Positions 40,763 to 51,524 of a stretch of DNA of 64,000 nt are shown here, one piece after another; position 1 is the stretch's first letter; every line of letters begins with the position of its first letter. Location: contig NC_070606.1 of the NCBI RefSeq assembly GCF_027172205.1, positions 101,594,534 to 101,658,533 on the forward strand, in the 5' to 3' direction. The DNA is from Podarcis raffonei (taxonomy: Eukaryota; Chordata; Lepidosauria; Squamata; Lacertidae). A program made the position numbers and the translations under genes. Under the pieces are notes generated by a model. It saw only the letters and a list, made by a program, of their open reading frames with translations. It did no database searches and was not told the origin of the DNA.

Positions 40763-41744
40763 CTGGATTAATCTAACCAATGGATTAATGGAGCAGCCTG
40801 TGCAATCGGTGATGCCTTCTGCAGCCGTGCATATAATCCTGAGGCTGGGTGGGGCAAGACAAGAGGCCCCCCGGGTCGAGGGCAGGCTCAAGACCCTACA
40901 CTGGCCCTGAAAGCCACAACTGGGATACCTCTCAGAGTCAAGGAGCATCAAAGGTGCTTTAAGGCTTCTGTTTATTCTAAAGGTCCCGAAACGATTGCCT
41001 AATTTTCAGGTCTTGGATTTCCCATCAGCTAACAAACTCAAAGGTCCTTTGTTGGCTGATAATGGCCTCATTTGCTCTTCCCTCCATCAGTGTATTTTGT
41101 TTGCCTTCCAAGACCTCGGAATAACATCCCAAGTGGGGAGGGCTTTGCTGCTCTTGCACTCGGGTCTTGTTGCTGGTGGACTTCTGCCCATTGGGACCTC
41201 CAGTTGGCCACTCTGGAGAACAGGAAGCCGGAGTCAATGGGCCACTGGCCAGGGAACCTCTTCTTATGGAACCTCCCTGTCCAGAGCCACTCCATCAAGA
41301 TTCCTAGGTTCTGAGTGGCATTTCATCCCTGGGAGAAGGTTGGACTGGATGGGCAGTTCTAGGATCTTCCTCTTTTCTCCCACCTTCCATGATGGTCAAT
41401 ATGGCACCTTTGAAAGAGGAATTGGTCCCCCAGCTCCTCTGAGCAACAGCTTCTGGTGCCTCCAGTACCCCTTGGTGCCCCAGAAGGGCCCCACAAACCA
41501 ACTGGCCTTGCTGACGGGGGCCTTGCACAGCCCTCCGTCTCCCCAGTGGGCTATCAGACCAGGCCTTTCTGGACCCCTCATTGCTCCTCCCGCTCAGGTG
41601 AAGTGGGGAGTTTGTGTGTGGGCCCCTGTGTTTGTGGCTGCCCTGCTGGGTCCCTGGTGGGCAGAGCGGGGGGGGGCTGAGCCCCTAACAGCAGACGGCC
41701 AGAAAAGGGTGGGCTGGGCTGTGGGGGGTGGTCCTCTCTCCTCC

Positions 41745-41905
41745 CCATCTCTGCTCATAAATTGGAAGCAATAAATATCTCCTTATCTGGGAGTCCTCCC
41801 TCCCTCCCTCCCTGCTGGCTGCCAGACTGCTCTTATCTCGGGGAGCTTTCCCAGTTGGCAGGTCATATTTTAAGCTGATAAAGAGAGGCAGGCAGAGATT
41901 AAATG
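41745..41905. other. Unique stretch with three spaced GATA motifs
   Basis: CTTATCT at 41782 and 41832 and TGATAA at 41876 are about 45-50 bp apart. GAAGCAATAAATATC precedes them. The DNA before it (40763-41744) shows no recognised feature. A candidate enhancer, unproven. Confidence 0.35.
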
Positions 41906-42044
41906 GGCTCTTTTGGCGGTGCTGCTGAGAGATGGTTTCTCAGGCCATATTTCTCAACTCACCACCTTCCCCCTCCTCCTCCTCCTGCCTCTTCTGGAGA
42001 CCCAGGGAGAAGCTGGCTGCTTCCTCCTCACCTGGCGCCTCCAT

Positions 42045-42300
42045 TGCACAGCACAAAGTTAAACTATGGAACTCTCTTCCACTGGAGGAGGCCCTGATGG
42101 CCTCCAACTTGGATGGCTTTGAAACAGGGATTAGACAGATTGATGGAGGAGGCAGAGCTGAGCCTCCATGGCTAGCAGCCCCCCCAGCCCCCTCCTCCTC
42201 CACAGATTTGTCTAATACTCTCCTAAAGCCTTCTAGGTTGGTGGCCATGACTGCCTCTAGTGGGAGGGAGTTCCACAGTTCAATTATTTACTGCATGAAG
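42045..42300. mobile_element. Inverted pair of CR1-like family B fragments
   Basis: Left arm: TTAAACTATGGAACTCTCTT to TTTGAAACAGGGATTAGACA (plus). Right arm: AAAGCCTTCTAGGTTGGTGG to GGAGTTCCACAGTTCAATTA (minus). The arms are about 100 bp and similar at perhaps 70-75 percent by eye, with a short loop. A fold-back structure from either two insertions or one 5'-inverted insertion. Confidence 0.6.
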
Positions 42301-42794
42301 GAGGACTTTCTTTTCTCTCTCCTGAATCTTCAGTCCTATTCTCTTACAGTGCCAGAGAAGCACTCTGCACATTCTTAGAGGTAGGCTTGTATTTTGAAAC
42401 CAACAGTCCCTTCCCCTTGGAGGGAAGGTACTCTGCATATGCTCTGAGGTTCCTTGCCCTTTGTAAACCAAAACCAGGGAAGCTGGAGGGCATGCCAACA
42501 AACACACATTTTCAAGTGGGTTTGCTGCTGTCCTGCTGAATGTTTCTTTTGGAGAATGTGAGGAGGAAGAGGCTTCCGGCTACATGTGGATCAGACCAAG
42601 GAAGACAGAGCCCAGCCCAGTCTGCGCTTCCCCACCCTGGCCAGCCAGCTGGTTCCCCTGGGAGAGAAGCCCACAGGCAAGGCAGGAGCATAAGGCCCTT
42701 AACAAGGTGGGACCAGTTTCCCTGTGAGATTGCCCTCTCATGGCTTCAATGGCAGAAATGGCACCACATCATATGCTCTGTTCCGCATTTGTAA

Positions 42795-42980
42795 GCATTC
42801 GATCCCTTAGTGTGGCAGCACCTACCCTTTGGAACTCCCTGCCTCTTGATGCCTTCTTCACTGTATTCTTTTCAGTGCCTACTAAAATCATTCTTGTTTA
42901 GAAAAGCCTCCCCAGATGTTTAGAAAGTTGGTGTGAGTTTTAATCTGTTTTCATATTCGGTTTTTAAAAAAACTTTTCGA
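42795..42980 (+). mobile_element. L2-like LINE 3' fragment
   Basis: CCTACCCTTTGGAACTCCCT, TTCAGTGCCTACTAAAATC, GTTTAGAAAAGCCTCCCCAG then T-rich sequence. The order resembles an L2-type end. Confidence 0.5.
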
Positions 42981-43409
42981 AATGAGTGTTCTTAAGTTTT
43001 TGATAATTTTATTGTTTTATCCTTTTTTCAAACCATTTTCAGGTTGTTGTTTTACAGTCAAGGCGATGGAGGTTTAGGGTCAGAGTTTTCCTTCTCCTAG
43101 GTGGGCTCCCTTCCCAGCCCGACCTGCCCCTCACGTCTCTCTACAGAATGGGCAGAAACCGCCTTCTTGACTACTGGACACCCCCCCCCTTGGACTCAGC
43201 CCCCCCGCCAGCCAGAGCCTGTTTTCACACGCAGGGGAAGCCCTTAACTCACGAGGGTTGGAGACCCATCAGCTCCCCGGGGGACATCTTCTAGGAGCCC
43301 CAGGGGAGAGCTGAATGCTAGATCAAAGGTGGGGCACGTACCCCGGAAACAGCACAATGTCTCCCCCACCAGAGGTACTACCCCACCAACACCCCCCACA
43401 CCCCCCACT

Positions 43410-43820
43410 CCATTCTCTTTGTGGAGTTTGCCCACAGCCCCCCTGACTGCTGTGTCCCTTGCCTCCAGGGCCGGAGGGGAGGGGGTGCCCCGAAATCCTC
43501 TCCAAAGAGCGCAGCCTGTGAGAGAGGAGAGGGCGTGGAGCCCCCGCATCACTTATTCATGGCGGATGAAACACGGCCCCCGGCGGCCCTTTTGAAGGTG
43601 CCCGGCCTCCGCATTGTCCGCGCTCCTTTCTCTTTGTGGCTGGGCCAGGCCAGCGCTGGGCCCTCATTGTGGCAGAGCAGCGGGTCGCCCTGGCAGGCAA
43701 AACCCCTTTCCTCGCCCAGCCCCACGCTCCCTTTGTGCCGACCAACGGAGAGGCGCTTTGCTGGCCGCTCGGAAAGGTCACCCCCCTGCCGGGGTGCCGT
43801 ACCTGCGCCTTTGTGGCCGA
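43410..43820. other. GC-rich island with clustered CTTTGTG-like motifs
   Basis: Six copies of C(A/T)TTGT(G/C) lie on the plus strand at 43417, 43612, 43632, 43665, 43731 and 43809. These resemble SOX or TCF/LEF sites on one strand. The island is CpG-rich and repeat-free, flanked by ordinary DNA. Overlapping open frames exist but give unlike translations in each frame, none recognised. A candidate enhancer. Confidence 0.4.
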
Positions 43821-44029
43821 GGCCTCGCCAAAGCGACATTTATTTCCAGATTACCACCGCCTGCTTTTTCTGCAGCGAGAGCCCTTTAACCGTTGAGGCT
43901 CCAGTATGCAAAGGAGGGAAAGGCCTTCGTGAGCTGGGAGAACGGAGGCTCTGCTCCGGCAGCTGAGCCAGACCCAGCTCCACTGCTTCCACAGGGAACG
44001 TCCGAGGAGAGCCCTTCAGAAAGCCATGG

Positions 44030-44112
44030 GATGGCAGACTCCCAATGGTCCCCCAAAGGCCATCCAGTCCAACCCCCTGCAATGCAGGAATCTCAGCTGA
44101 AGCATCCCATGA
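44030..44112 (-). mobile_element. CR1 3' fragment
   Basis: GGCCATCCAGTCCAACCCCC, TGCAATGCAGGAATCTCAGC on the plus strand. Confidence 0.75.
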
Positions 44113-44164
44113 AAAGCAGAGGCAGCCTTTGGAATCCTGCAAATGGCGGCTTCAGATCAGCTTC

Positions 44165-44330
44165 CCCAGAAGGACCTCAGGAATCCCCAGTGCCTAATAT
44201 ACTGAGTCAGACCATCCAGTTCAGTATTGTCCGCACAGGCTGGCAGCAGTTCAGACAGGGAGTCTCTCCCAGCCCCACCTGCAGGGATTGAACCTGGAGA
44301 GCAGATGTTCTTCCCCTGTAAAGAACAAAG
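44165..44330 (-). mobile_element. tRNA-derived SINE (TTTGCATGCAG family)
   Basis: CTGAGTCAGACCATCCAGTT, GGCAGCAGTTCAGACAGGGA and CAGGGATTGAACCTGGAGAG, the last being box B in reverse. Confidence 0.65.
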
Positions 44331-44394
44331 CAATGTCCCCTCCACTTCCCAAATGGATGGCTACTAGCCATGGTGAGGTTCCGGCTGGACTAGA

Positions 44395-44712
44395 TGACTC
44401 TCGGGGGAGACCATCTTAGCCCAGCATCCTGTTCTCTTCATGGCCAACTGGATGCCTCTCTTGGGAAATCCAAGATCCCAGCACAAGAGCAACTTTTCCT
44501 TCCAGCATTCCCCCCCCCCCCCAGGAAATGGTGTTCAGAAGCATCGCTGCCTCCGACTGAGGAGGGCAGAGCACAGCCCTGATCCTGGCCAGTGGCCATC
44601 GATGGTCTTCTCTTGTCCTTTTCCAAAGCCATCTGCTTTGGTGGCCTCCAGTGGGAGAGAGTTCCACAGCTTAACTTTTCATGGCGAGTTCTATCGTTCA
44701 GCCAGGCGCTGC
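44395..44712 (-). mobile_element. CR1-like family B fragment
   Basis: CCAGCATCCTGTTCTCTTCA, AGCACAAGAGCAACTTTTCC, GTTCAGAAGCATCGCTGCCT, CCAGTGGGAGAGAGTTCCAC on the plus strand. Confidence 0.75.
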
Positions 44713-44714
44713 GA

Positions 44715-45140
44715 GTTCTGCACTTGAATTGAATTTTATTATTACGGTCACAGAGCAGTTCTGGGTCACTTACAATATCAGGAAAATTATAAAACACAAC
44801 AGGGATACATTGAATTGCAATTGGGTATAACAGAGACAATTCAGATATAGCGGCAGTTAAAAATATATATTAAATCTTGATCACTAAAATATAACCCAAA
44901 ATTACCATTTAAAACCTTAATCATTTTGGTAGCACAGCTTGTTCCCTAAACTTTATGACAGACGCACAGAATTTGGCCACCCTGAGGGTGATCTCTAGAT
45001 CCTTGTCCTCTACCAGGAGTTTTAGACCTTGAAGTTCGGACCCATTTGGAGATTTTGGTATAACAGGAGTGATAAATACTGAGCGTATATCCCGTAGAAA
45101 CAGCAGCATAACAAGACATGAGAGACAGTTTCTGCACTTC
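44715..45140 (-). mobile_element. LINE 3' end, clade not assigned
   Basis: On the minus strand it reads CLSCLVMLLFLRDIRSVFIT, then LVEDKDLEITLRVAKFCASV and IKFREQAVLPK before a stop, followed by an AT-rich UTR and an AATAAAATTCAATT-like end. This is the C-terminal tail of a non-LTR element. A poly(T) tail on the plus strand at the left marks its 3' end. An R4/Dong-like source is possible but unproven. Confidence 0.55.
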
Positions 45141-45469
45141 AACCATCCACCGTGTGAAGAAATCCTTTCTCTTCCTTTCTCTCCCTCTTCTCCCTCCTCC
45201 CCGACCCAAAGAGCCCTGCTGCCTCCAGGGGGCTTAACCATAGGCGAGGCCCAAAGCGTGGCTGCTGGGACATGCCTCGCGGATGAACAGAAGGTGCCTG
45301 CAAAGATGGAGGTCGGAGGGGCTGGGCCAGCTCTGGCAGGAAGCTGCCTGGGGCTGTCTCCCAGCGTGAGGAGGCACGGAGGTTGCGGCACTTTTCATCC
45401 TTCCACGCAGGAGAGCAGCCACTCCCCGCTGCTAGGAATTTGTCTTCCCTTTCCCTGTCCACGTGGGTG

Positions 45470-45660
45470 AGCAGCGGGGCCTGGCAGCCCAGAGGACGAT
45501 GGGATAACTTGATTAAGGCCGAGCGCCAATGAGCGGAGCCCACCTCAAAGGCAGCCGTGCTCCTGGCCCTTAACCTCTCCTCGGGAGTTTGCAAATCATC
45601 CATTAAGGCAGGAGCCCCCCTGGATGCAGACAAATCGGCCGCCGGCTCGCTCACATGCAC
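45470..45660. other. Unique stretch, possible conserved noncoding DNA
   Basis: GGATAACTTGATTAAGGCCG, GCGCCAATGAGCGGAGC, GTTTGCAAATCATCCATTAA hold homeodomain-, CCAAT- and POU-like cores. It is repeat-free, with evenly mixed composition. A regulatory role is inferred only. Confidence 0.35.
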
Positions 45661-46320
45661 ATCCATCACACCCAGCAGGGCTTTGTGGCCTCGCTTTTAA
45701 CGCGTGGAAGTTCCCAGGGCTGGGAAATGTCTGCTCTGCAGGGAGGTCGGGCCAGAGTCACCCACATGAAGAAGGCCTGCTCTGGGTTGCAGCCTTTCGC
45801 AGTCTCTTTCCATTGCTGCCTCGTTTGTGCTACAAATGTTAAAAGGGTTTAGGAGAAAGATTTCTGCTCCTACGGAAGGAATGTCAGGTTAGCTTGGCCA
45901 TGCGAATGGGTCCACAACTCCCTCCCGCCCTATTAGAATTATTATTCTCCAACTTCTTTATGGTTCCGTTTTCATTACTGACCATTCAGAAATAGCCTTG
46001 TTCTCATCTGGATCCAGAAAAGGTGACTGACCTGGAGCAAAGGGCAGGCGCAGGGGGCCACCCCAAGGAAGACCCTCTCTCCCCTTTCCAAGATGAAAAT
46101 GCTGTGGGGGGGAGAGATGGCGTACAGGACTTGGGAGGGGGCAGCACTGGCTGGGGGGGGGGCAAGGAAGGAGGTTCCAGGGCCTGCATAACTGTGGGCT
46201 GGTGCATTTATTGTTTTAATGAATTGCTACTTCATTGCATTTTGTATTCCACATTCGATTGGACAAAGAGAGGCAGTACGTAAGTATTTCAAACCAATAA
46301 ACATTTTTAGGGGGGCATAT
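45661..46320. other. No identifiable feature
   Basis: Mixed DNA with a G-rich patch (46107-46180). Nothing recognised. Confidence 0.5.
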
Positions 46321-46339
46321 GGATCACAGTTTTGCTTTG

Positions 46340-46645
46340 GAAATATGAGAGCAACCCTGTGGGATCAGGCCCACCTAGTCCAGCATCCTGCTCTCCTGGA
46401 GGACCACTGGATGCCTCTAGGGAATCGCACAACAGGACCCACAGTCCCACTGGGATGGCTCTGCTCTGCCCTTCCCAGTTGGAGCCCACGTTGCTTCTGA
46501 ACACCAGAGACTGGAAACCATGGAGGGAGGGGCTTGGATCCTGCATGGACGTTTCCACAGGGATCTGGTTGGTCACTGTGAGAAGAGGATGCTGGACTAG
46601 ATGGCCCTGGGCCTGATCCAGCAGGGATCCTCTTACGTTCTGAAT
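46340..46645. mobile_element. Inverted pair of CR1-like family B 3' ends
   Basis: Left (minus): GGGATCAGGCCCACCTAGTC, CAGCATCCTGCTCTCCTGGA. Right (plus): GGTCACTGTGAGAAGAGGAT, GCTGGACTAGATGGCCCTGG, GCCTGATCCAGCAG. The ends face outward, the middle is shared. A head-to-head fold-back similar to that at 42045. Confidence 0.65.
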
Positions 46646-47199
46646 CTCTCTGAGCACCATCAGCCTTGGGAACAGCCTCACACGAAGGAGCAGTGACTTG
46701 GGAGAACTTGCCCAGAACAACCTGAGGCTCAGATCTCATCCAGACTTCCTTCTGAGCTGTGTTTCTAGGCACACGTCCAGCCTTTAATGCTGCTCCATTT
46801 CTGAGAACCTTTCCCCCCCCCCTTTGCCACTTGCCCACAAAATTTCCCCATGAAAACCTGCTCTTTCCCACTGAATCAGAGCAAAGAGCGTTTGGACACG
46901 GGACTTCGAAGCTCAGACCTGCGTCTAGAAAGTGCGGGGCAAAAGGGAAGTGTGGATCCGTCCTCCGTTCCGCCTTGTCCAAGACCCTCTTGCCACAGCT
47001 GTGCGACTGTTCTCTGGGTGCGAGAGGCTGAGGCGGGTCCTGTGAGCTCAGGGGAGCAGGGAGGTAATGAAAGCAGCACCCAGCTGTGACTCTCAGCTGG
47101 GCACGGCTGCACGGCTGCCCCGGTCAGAAGCCTCTCCTCTGAGAACTCCCCCACCCCTTGCCAAAATCAGGTTCCAGTCACAAAACACCAGTCTGGGGC

Positions 47200-47430
47200 T
47201 GGAATGATTTACGGAGTTCAGCCAGGAGTGGAGTCAATTAAGGTCACATTTCTGTGTTGCTAAACAACAGGCCCCATTCTGAGTTCAGAGCGGGCGGCTG
47301 AAAAGACGCCAAAGCACCCCCACCCGCCCCCGGAACGGGCCTTTTGAGGCGGCTCAAAGAGGACAAAACAAAAGGCGGGTTCTGCGGTGTCTCTCTTCTC
47401 CCACCATTGTCCCCTCCCTGGAAAGCAAAG
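47200..47430. other. Unique stretch with TCF/SOX-like motifs
   Basis: AGTCAATTAAGGTCACATTT, TTGCTAAACAACAGGCC, CGGCTCAAAGAGGACAAAAC and CCACCATTGTCCCC hold CAAAG, ACAAA and CATTGT cores close together. Repeat-free. A candidate enhancer. The DNA from 46646 to 47199 and 47431 to 47930 has no recognised feature. Confidence 0.35.
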
Positions 47431-47934
47431 GGGATTCTAATGTTGCTGGGGAGGCTTTTTAATTGTCGCCTGCAAACAATGTGGCCTCACTGAGGTTGCT
47501 GTCATTCCAAGGGTCTCCAAAACACTGCAGGAGAAGAATGCCCCTCGGGAAGCACCCAGAGCGGGGGCAGGACCCCACGGCCCTCAGGGTGTCCTCCCAA
47601 GGGACGAAATCCCCACCCACCAGTGGAAGAAGTCCCCTGCAATGCCAGCTTCGCAGGTCCGGCCCTACCATGTGGCAGACTAAGGCAGCTGCCTCAGGTG
47701 GCAAATTCTGAGGGATGGGCAGTGTCTGCAACCCCAGGAGAGCTTGCTGCCCTGGCATGGCTGGCGTACCAATGAGGCGACCTGAGGTGACCCGCCTTGG
47801 GCAGCATGCTCCCCCCACCCCACCAGGGCATGGGGCCATATCTGTGGGTGGGAAGAAACATCCATAGCACATCTTGCCTCAGGTGCCAAAAGACCAGAGC
47901 TTGGCCCTGCAACTTTAACATCAGATCACCAGAA

Positions 47935-48905
47935 GGGCCGACTGGATCAGGCCAATGACCCCGCGAGTCCAGCATCCTGTTCTCACAGTGGCCAAGCAGA
48001 TGGCCCGGTTGGTCAGACCCCTCCTGGAATACCGTGTCCCGTTCTGGGCTCCACAATTTAAGAAGGATATTGACAAGCTGGAAGGTGTGTGGAGGAGGGC
48101 GGCCAAGAAGATCAAGGGTCTGGAAATCAAGCTGAAAGAGCTGGTTATGTTTAGCCTGGAATAGAGGAGACGGAGAGGAGATAGGAGAGCCATCTTCAAA
48201 TTCCTCAAGGGCTGCCCCATGGAAGAGGGAGCAAGTTTGTTTTCTCCTGCTCCAGAGGGGACGACCCAAACCAATGGCTTCACCTTACAAGAGAGGAGAT
48301 TCCAGCTGAATATCAGGAAGAACTTTCTGACAGTGGAAAGGTCTCCTGCAGGAAAAGAGAAGAAGAGTTTGGATTTGATATCCCGCTTTATCACTATCCG
48401 AAGGAGTCTCAAAGCGGCTCACATTCTCCTTTCCCTTCCTCCCCCACAACAAACACTCTGTGTGGTGAGTGGGGCTGAGAGACTTCAGAGAAGTGTGACT
48501 GGCCCAAGGTCACCCAGCAGCTGCATGCGGAGGAGCGGAGACACGAACCCGGTTCCCCAGATTATGAGTCCACTGCTCTTCACCACTACACCACACTGAT
48601 GGACTCTCCTTCCTTGGAGGTTTTTAAGCAGAGGTTGGATGGTTTGTAAGAGACCCCAGTCAGATGGAAACGTAGAACCCATTTCAATAGTCTTCACCAA
48701 AGGGTCTCCCTTTGCCTCTACCAGGGGGCTCAAAGTAGGCCCCCTCAAAATTGGGAGTCCATGCCAAGTGGCCCACCTTGCTGCCCTCTGTTCTGGCTTG
48801 TGGCCATCTGTCAGGGATTCTCCAGCTGTGATTCCTGCATTGCAGGGGGCTGGACTGGATGACCCTTGGTGTTTTCCCCAGCGCTGCAGTTCTCTGATTC
48901 TGTGA
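47935..48905 (+). mobile_element. CR1 LINE 3' part with two nested inserts
   Basis: After a family B scrap (47935-47996, minus) the element reads [39 protein letters not shown] and so on to [12 protein letters not shown] at about 48340. It is cut by a SINE (48347-48600), resumes with CCTTGGAGGTTTTTAAGCAG at 48613, is cut again (about 48645-48790, unknown sequence), and resumes with GGCCATCTGTCAGGGATTCT to the tail at 48905. Older than the CR1 copies at 49573 and 54705. Confidence 0.75.
48347..48600 (-). mobile_element. MIR/CORE-like SINE, best copy
   Basis: TTGATATCCCGCTTTATCAC, AAAGCGGCTCACATTCTCC, GTGACTGGCCCAAGGTCACC and GACACGAACCCGGTTCCCC, CTTCACCACTACACCACACT. The right end is the tRNA-like head in reverse. 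It is inserted inside a CR1 element. Confidence 0.75.
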
Positions 48906-48984
48906 GTCTTCTTTTGGAGGGAGGGTGCCATCCTGTTGTGAAGCTTAGAGACCGCACCAGCAGTGGAGGCAAAGGCTTAGTTTC

Positions 48985-49115
48985 ATAGAACTGATTTCTC
49001 AGAGGGGACCCCAAGGGCCATCTAGTCCAACCCCCTGCTTTGCAGGAATCCCAGGTAAAGCATCCTTGACAGACGGCCGTCCAATCTCTGCTTAAAACCT
49101 CCCAGGAAGGAGAGG
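48985..49115 (-). mobile_element. CR1 3' fragment
   Basis: CATCTAGTCCAACCCCCTGC, GTCCAATCTCTGCTTAAAAC on the plus strand. A short (CAG)n follows at 49121-49137. Confidence 0.75.
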
Positions 49116-49572
49116 GGTCAGCAGCAGCAGCAGCAGCAAGTTCCCAGCTGTTCCTCCTGGGGCTCAGATGGAAATCTAATTGGGCGGGATGTGCAAGTCA
49201 GGCAGGCAGGCAGCTCCTTCCCTCCGAGGAGGTGAGAGGAGTCAGGCGGAGCTCCGCATCTGGAAGCGATTACAAGGCAAAGGCAAGCTCTCTCCCAGGA
49301 CTTCGCTTTGATGCTTCCCCCGCCGCTGCGTCTTCTGCTCAGCACATGGCAGCCCAAAGCTCTTCTGGGCCTGGCAGGAGAAGCAAGGCATTCCCCACCT
49401 CCCTCTGCACTGGCCGCCCTGCAGGCTCACCCCTGGGGGGGTCTCAGGGAGCCTGTGGAGACCCCGCCAACGTTTTCTAAAAGCTGTGGCTTTGCAGATC
49501 TGAGCCAAAGTCTGTCCACACGCAATACCTCCTGACCCATTAAACTGCGGAACTCTCTGCTGCAGGAGCAAC

Positions 49573-50404
49573 CTAGAATCATAGAATCATAGAATCATAG
49601 AGTTGGAAGAGACCACAAGGGCCATCGGGTCCAACCCCCTGCCAAGCAGGAAACACCATCAGAGCACTCCTGACATATGGTTGTCAAGCCTCTGCTTAAA
49701 GACCTCCAAAGAAGGAGACTCCACCACACTCCTTGGCAGCAAATTCCACTGTCAAACAGCTCTTACTGTCAGGAAGTTCTTCCTAATGTTTAGGTGGAAT
49801 CTTCTTTCTTGTAGTTTGGATCCATTGCTCCGTGTCCGCTTCTCTGGAGCAGCAGAAAACAACCTTTCTCCCTCCTCTATGTGACATCCTTTTATATATT
49901 TGAACATGGCTATCATATCACCCCTTAACCTCCTCTTCTCCAGGCTAAACATGCCCAGCTCCCTTAGCCGTTCCTCATAAGGCATCGTTTCCAGGCCTTT
50001 GACCATTTTGGTTGCCCTCCTCTGGACACGTTCCAGTTTGTCAGTGTCCTTCTTGAACTGTGGTGCCCAGAACTGGACACAGTACTCCAGGTGAGGTCTG
50101 ACCAGGGCAGAATACAGTGGCACTATTACTTCCCTTGATCTAGATGCTATACTCCTATTGATGCAGCCCAGAATTGCATTGGCATTTTTAGCTGCCGCGT
50201 CACACTGTTGGCTCATGTCAAGTTTGTGGTCAACCAAGACTCCTAGATCCTTTTCACATGTACTGCTCTCAAGCCAGGTGTCACCCATCTTGTATTTGTG
50301 CCTCTCATTTTTTTTGCCCAAGTGCAATACTTTACATTTTTCCCTGTTAAAATTCATCTTGTTTGTTTTGGCCCAGTTCTCTAATCTGTCAAGGTCGTTT
50401 TGAA
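49573..50404 (-). mobile_element. CR1 LINE, young 5'-truncated copy
   Basis: On the minus strand the frame reads [95 protein letters not shown]. It ends with repeated ATAGAATC units at the left. Nearly identical to the overlapping part of the copy at 54705 but in the opposite direction. Two stretches end the frame: one at the C-terminus and one past the 5' truncation. Confidence 0.9.
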
Positions 50405-50405
50405 A

Positions 50406-50665
50406 CCTGGATGGCTTTAAAAGAAAACCGGACAAATTCACGGAGGAGGAGAGGCCCATCGATGGCTCCTGGACAGAATGGCTCTGCTCTGCCTCCACAG
50501 TCAGAGCCAGCAATGCTACTGAGTTCCAGGAGAGGAGAGGGTTGCTCTTGTGTTCAAATCCTGCTTGCTGCTTTCCCTGGTTGGCCACTGTGAGAACAGG
50601 ATGCTGGACTGGATGGACCATTGGCTGGATCCAGCAGATTCCTCTTATGATGTTAGGATTCCCCT
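50406..50665 (+). mobile_element. CR1-like family B fragment
   Basis: CCTGGATGGCTTTAAAAGAA, GGACAAATTCACGGAGGAGG, TGCTCTTGTGTTCAAATCCT, GGATGCTGGACTGGATGGAC, TGGATCCAGCAGATTCCTCT. Confidence 0.75.
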
Positions 50666-51049
50666 CCCCCCACCCCACCCCAGGACGTGTGGAGTAGCCT
50701 TGACCCCAACACAGGTCAGAGCATTCACAGGACCACTTCAGGGCATGAAAACGCACTGGGTAAACAGCCTACAGGAAAGGAACAAGAGTTGCAGCTGAGG
50801 AACTGTCCCCCACCCCGCCCCCCGGCAGAGAGGTAGTGCAGCCCCTGGAACCTTGACAGCTCCCTGAGAGGAGCATTGGATCTCGCCCACTCTTGACCAT
50901 GGCACTTGGGTGCTCCTTGAAAATGCCCAGAATCTCCGAGTTACACCTTTGCATTGCAAGAGGCCAAATCAGCAACAACTGGGTCGTGGCACCACAGCAA
51001 GGACAACCGACAGCCAGAATCGTGCTGTACAAAGCAGTCGTGGGTGGGT
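50666..51049. other. No identifiable feature
   Basis: Mixed DNA left of the Copia insertion. Nothing recognised. Confidence 0.5.
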
Positions 51050-51054
51050 GTTTG

Positions 51055-51524
51055 TGTCGGGATCCAAGCAAAAGCCAGAGCCTCCAGCTCTGCTCTTAGT
51101 CCAGAGGAATTTGGCCACCCTCCAGGTGCCCGGCTTGAATCCTTAAGACCTCCTGCCAGCGTCTGCCGGCAAGATCAAAGGAGGTCTCTTCGGCGATCCT
51201 TTTCAAACGTGAAAAGAACACACCACTCCTCCCCCAGGGAGGGGGAATGAGACAGACAGAAATATATCTACATGTCTTTATTCCTGTCTTTCACCAGTAC
51301 AGAGAAACATGTCTGCACACTCTGATTCCCAACGCAGAGTGAGAAAGTAACCCCACCCATGTACTTCCAGTACAGGGTCATGTGCTGCTCTGAGGTAACA
51401 TCCGGCTCTCAGAGCACTTTACAAACTGTTCCTGGTTCCCACGGAACAATCCAATAACACCCACATCCTGTTTACCATTCCAGCCACCTGGTGCTTGCTT
51501 CTGCATTGCTCCTTTTTCGTAACA
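51055..51524 (-). repeat. Copia LTR, left
   Basis: 470 bp, starts TGTCGGGATCC and ends TTCGTAACA, with TG and CA termini. As far as read by eye it is identical to the right LTR. The 3' LTR relative to the element's own direction. Confidence 0.95.

Noticed and set aside
42495-42790. Possible transcript end or gene at 42540-42794
   Set aside because: No consistent splice signals or homology; adjacent to an L2-like tail.
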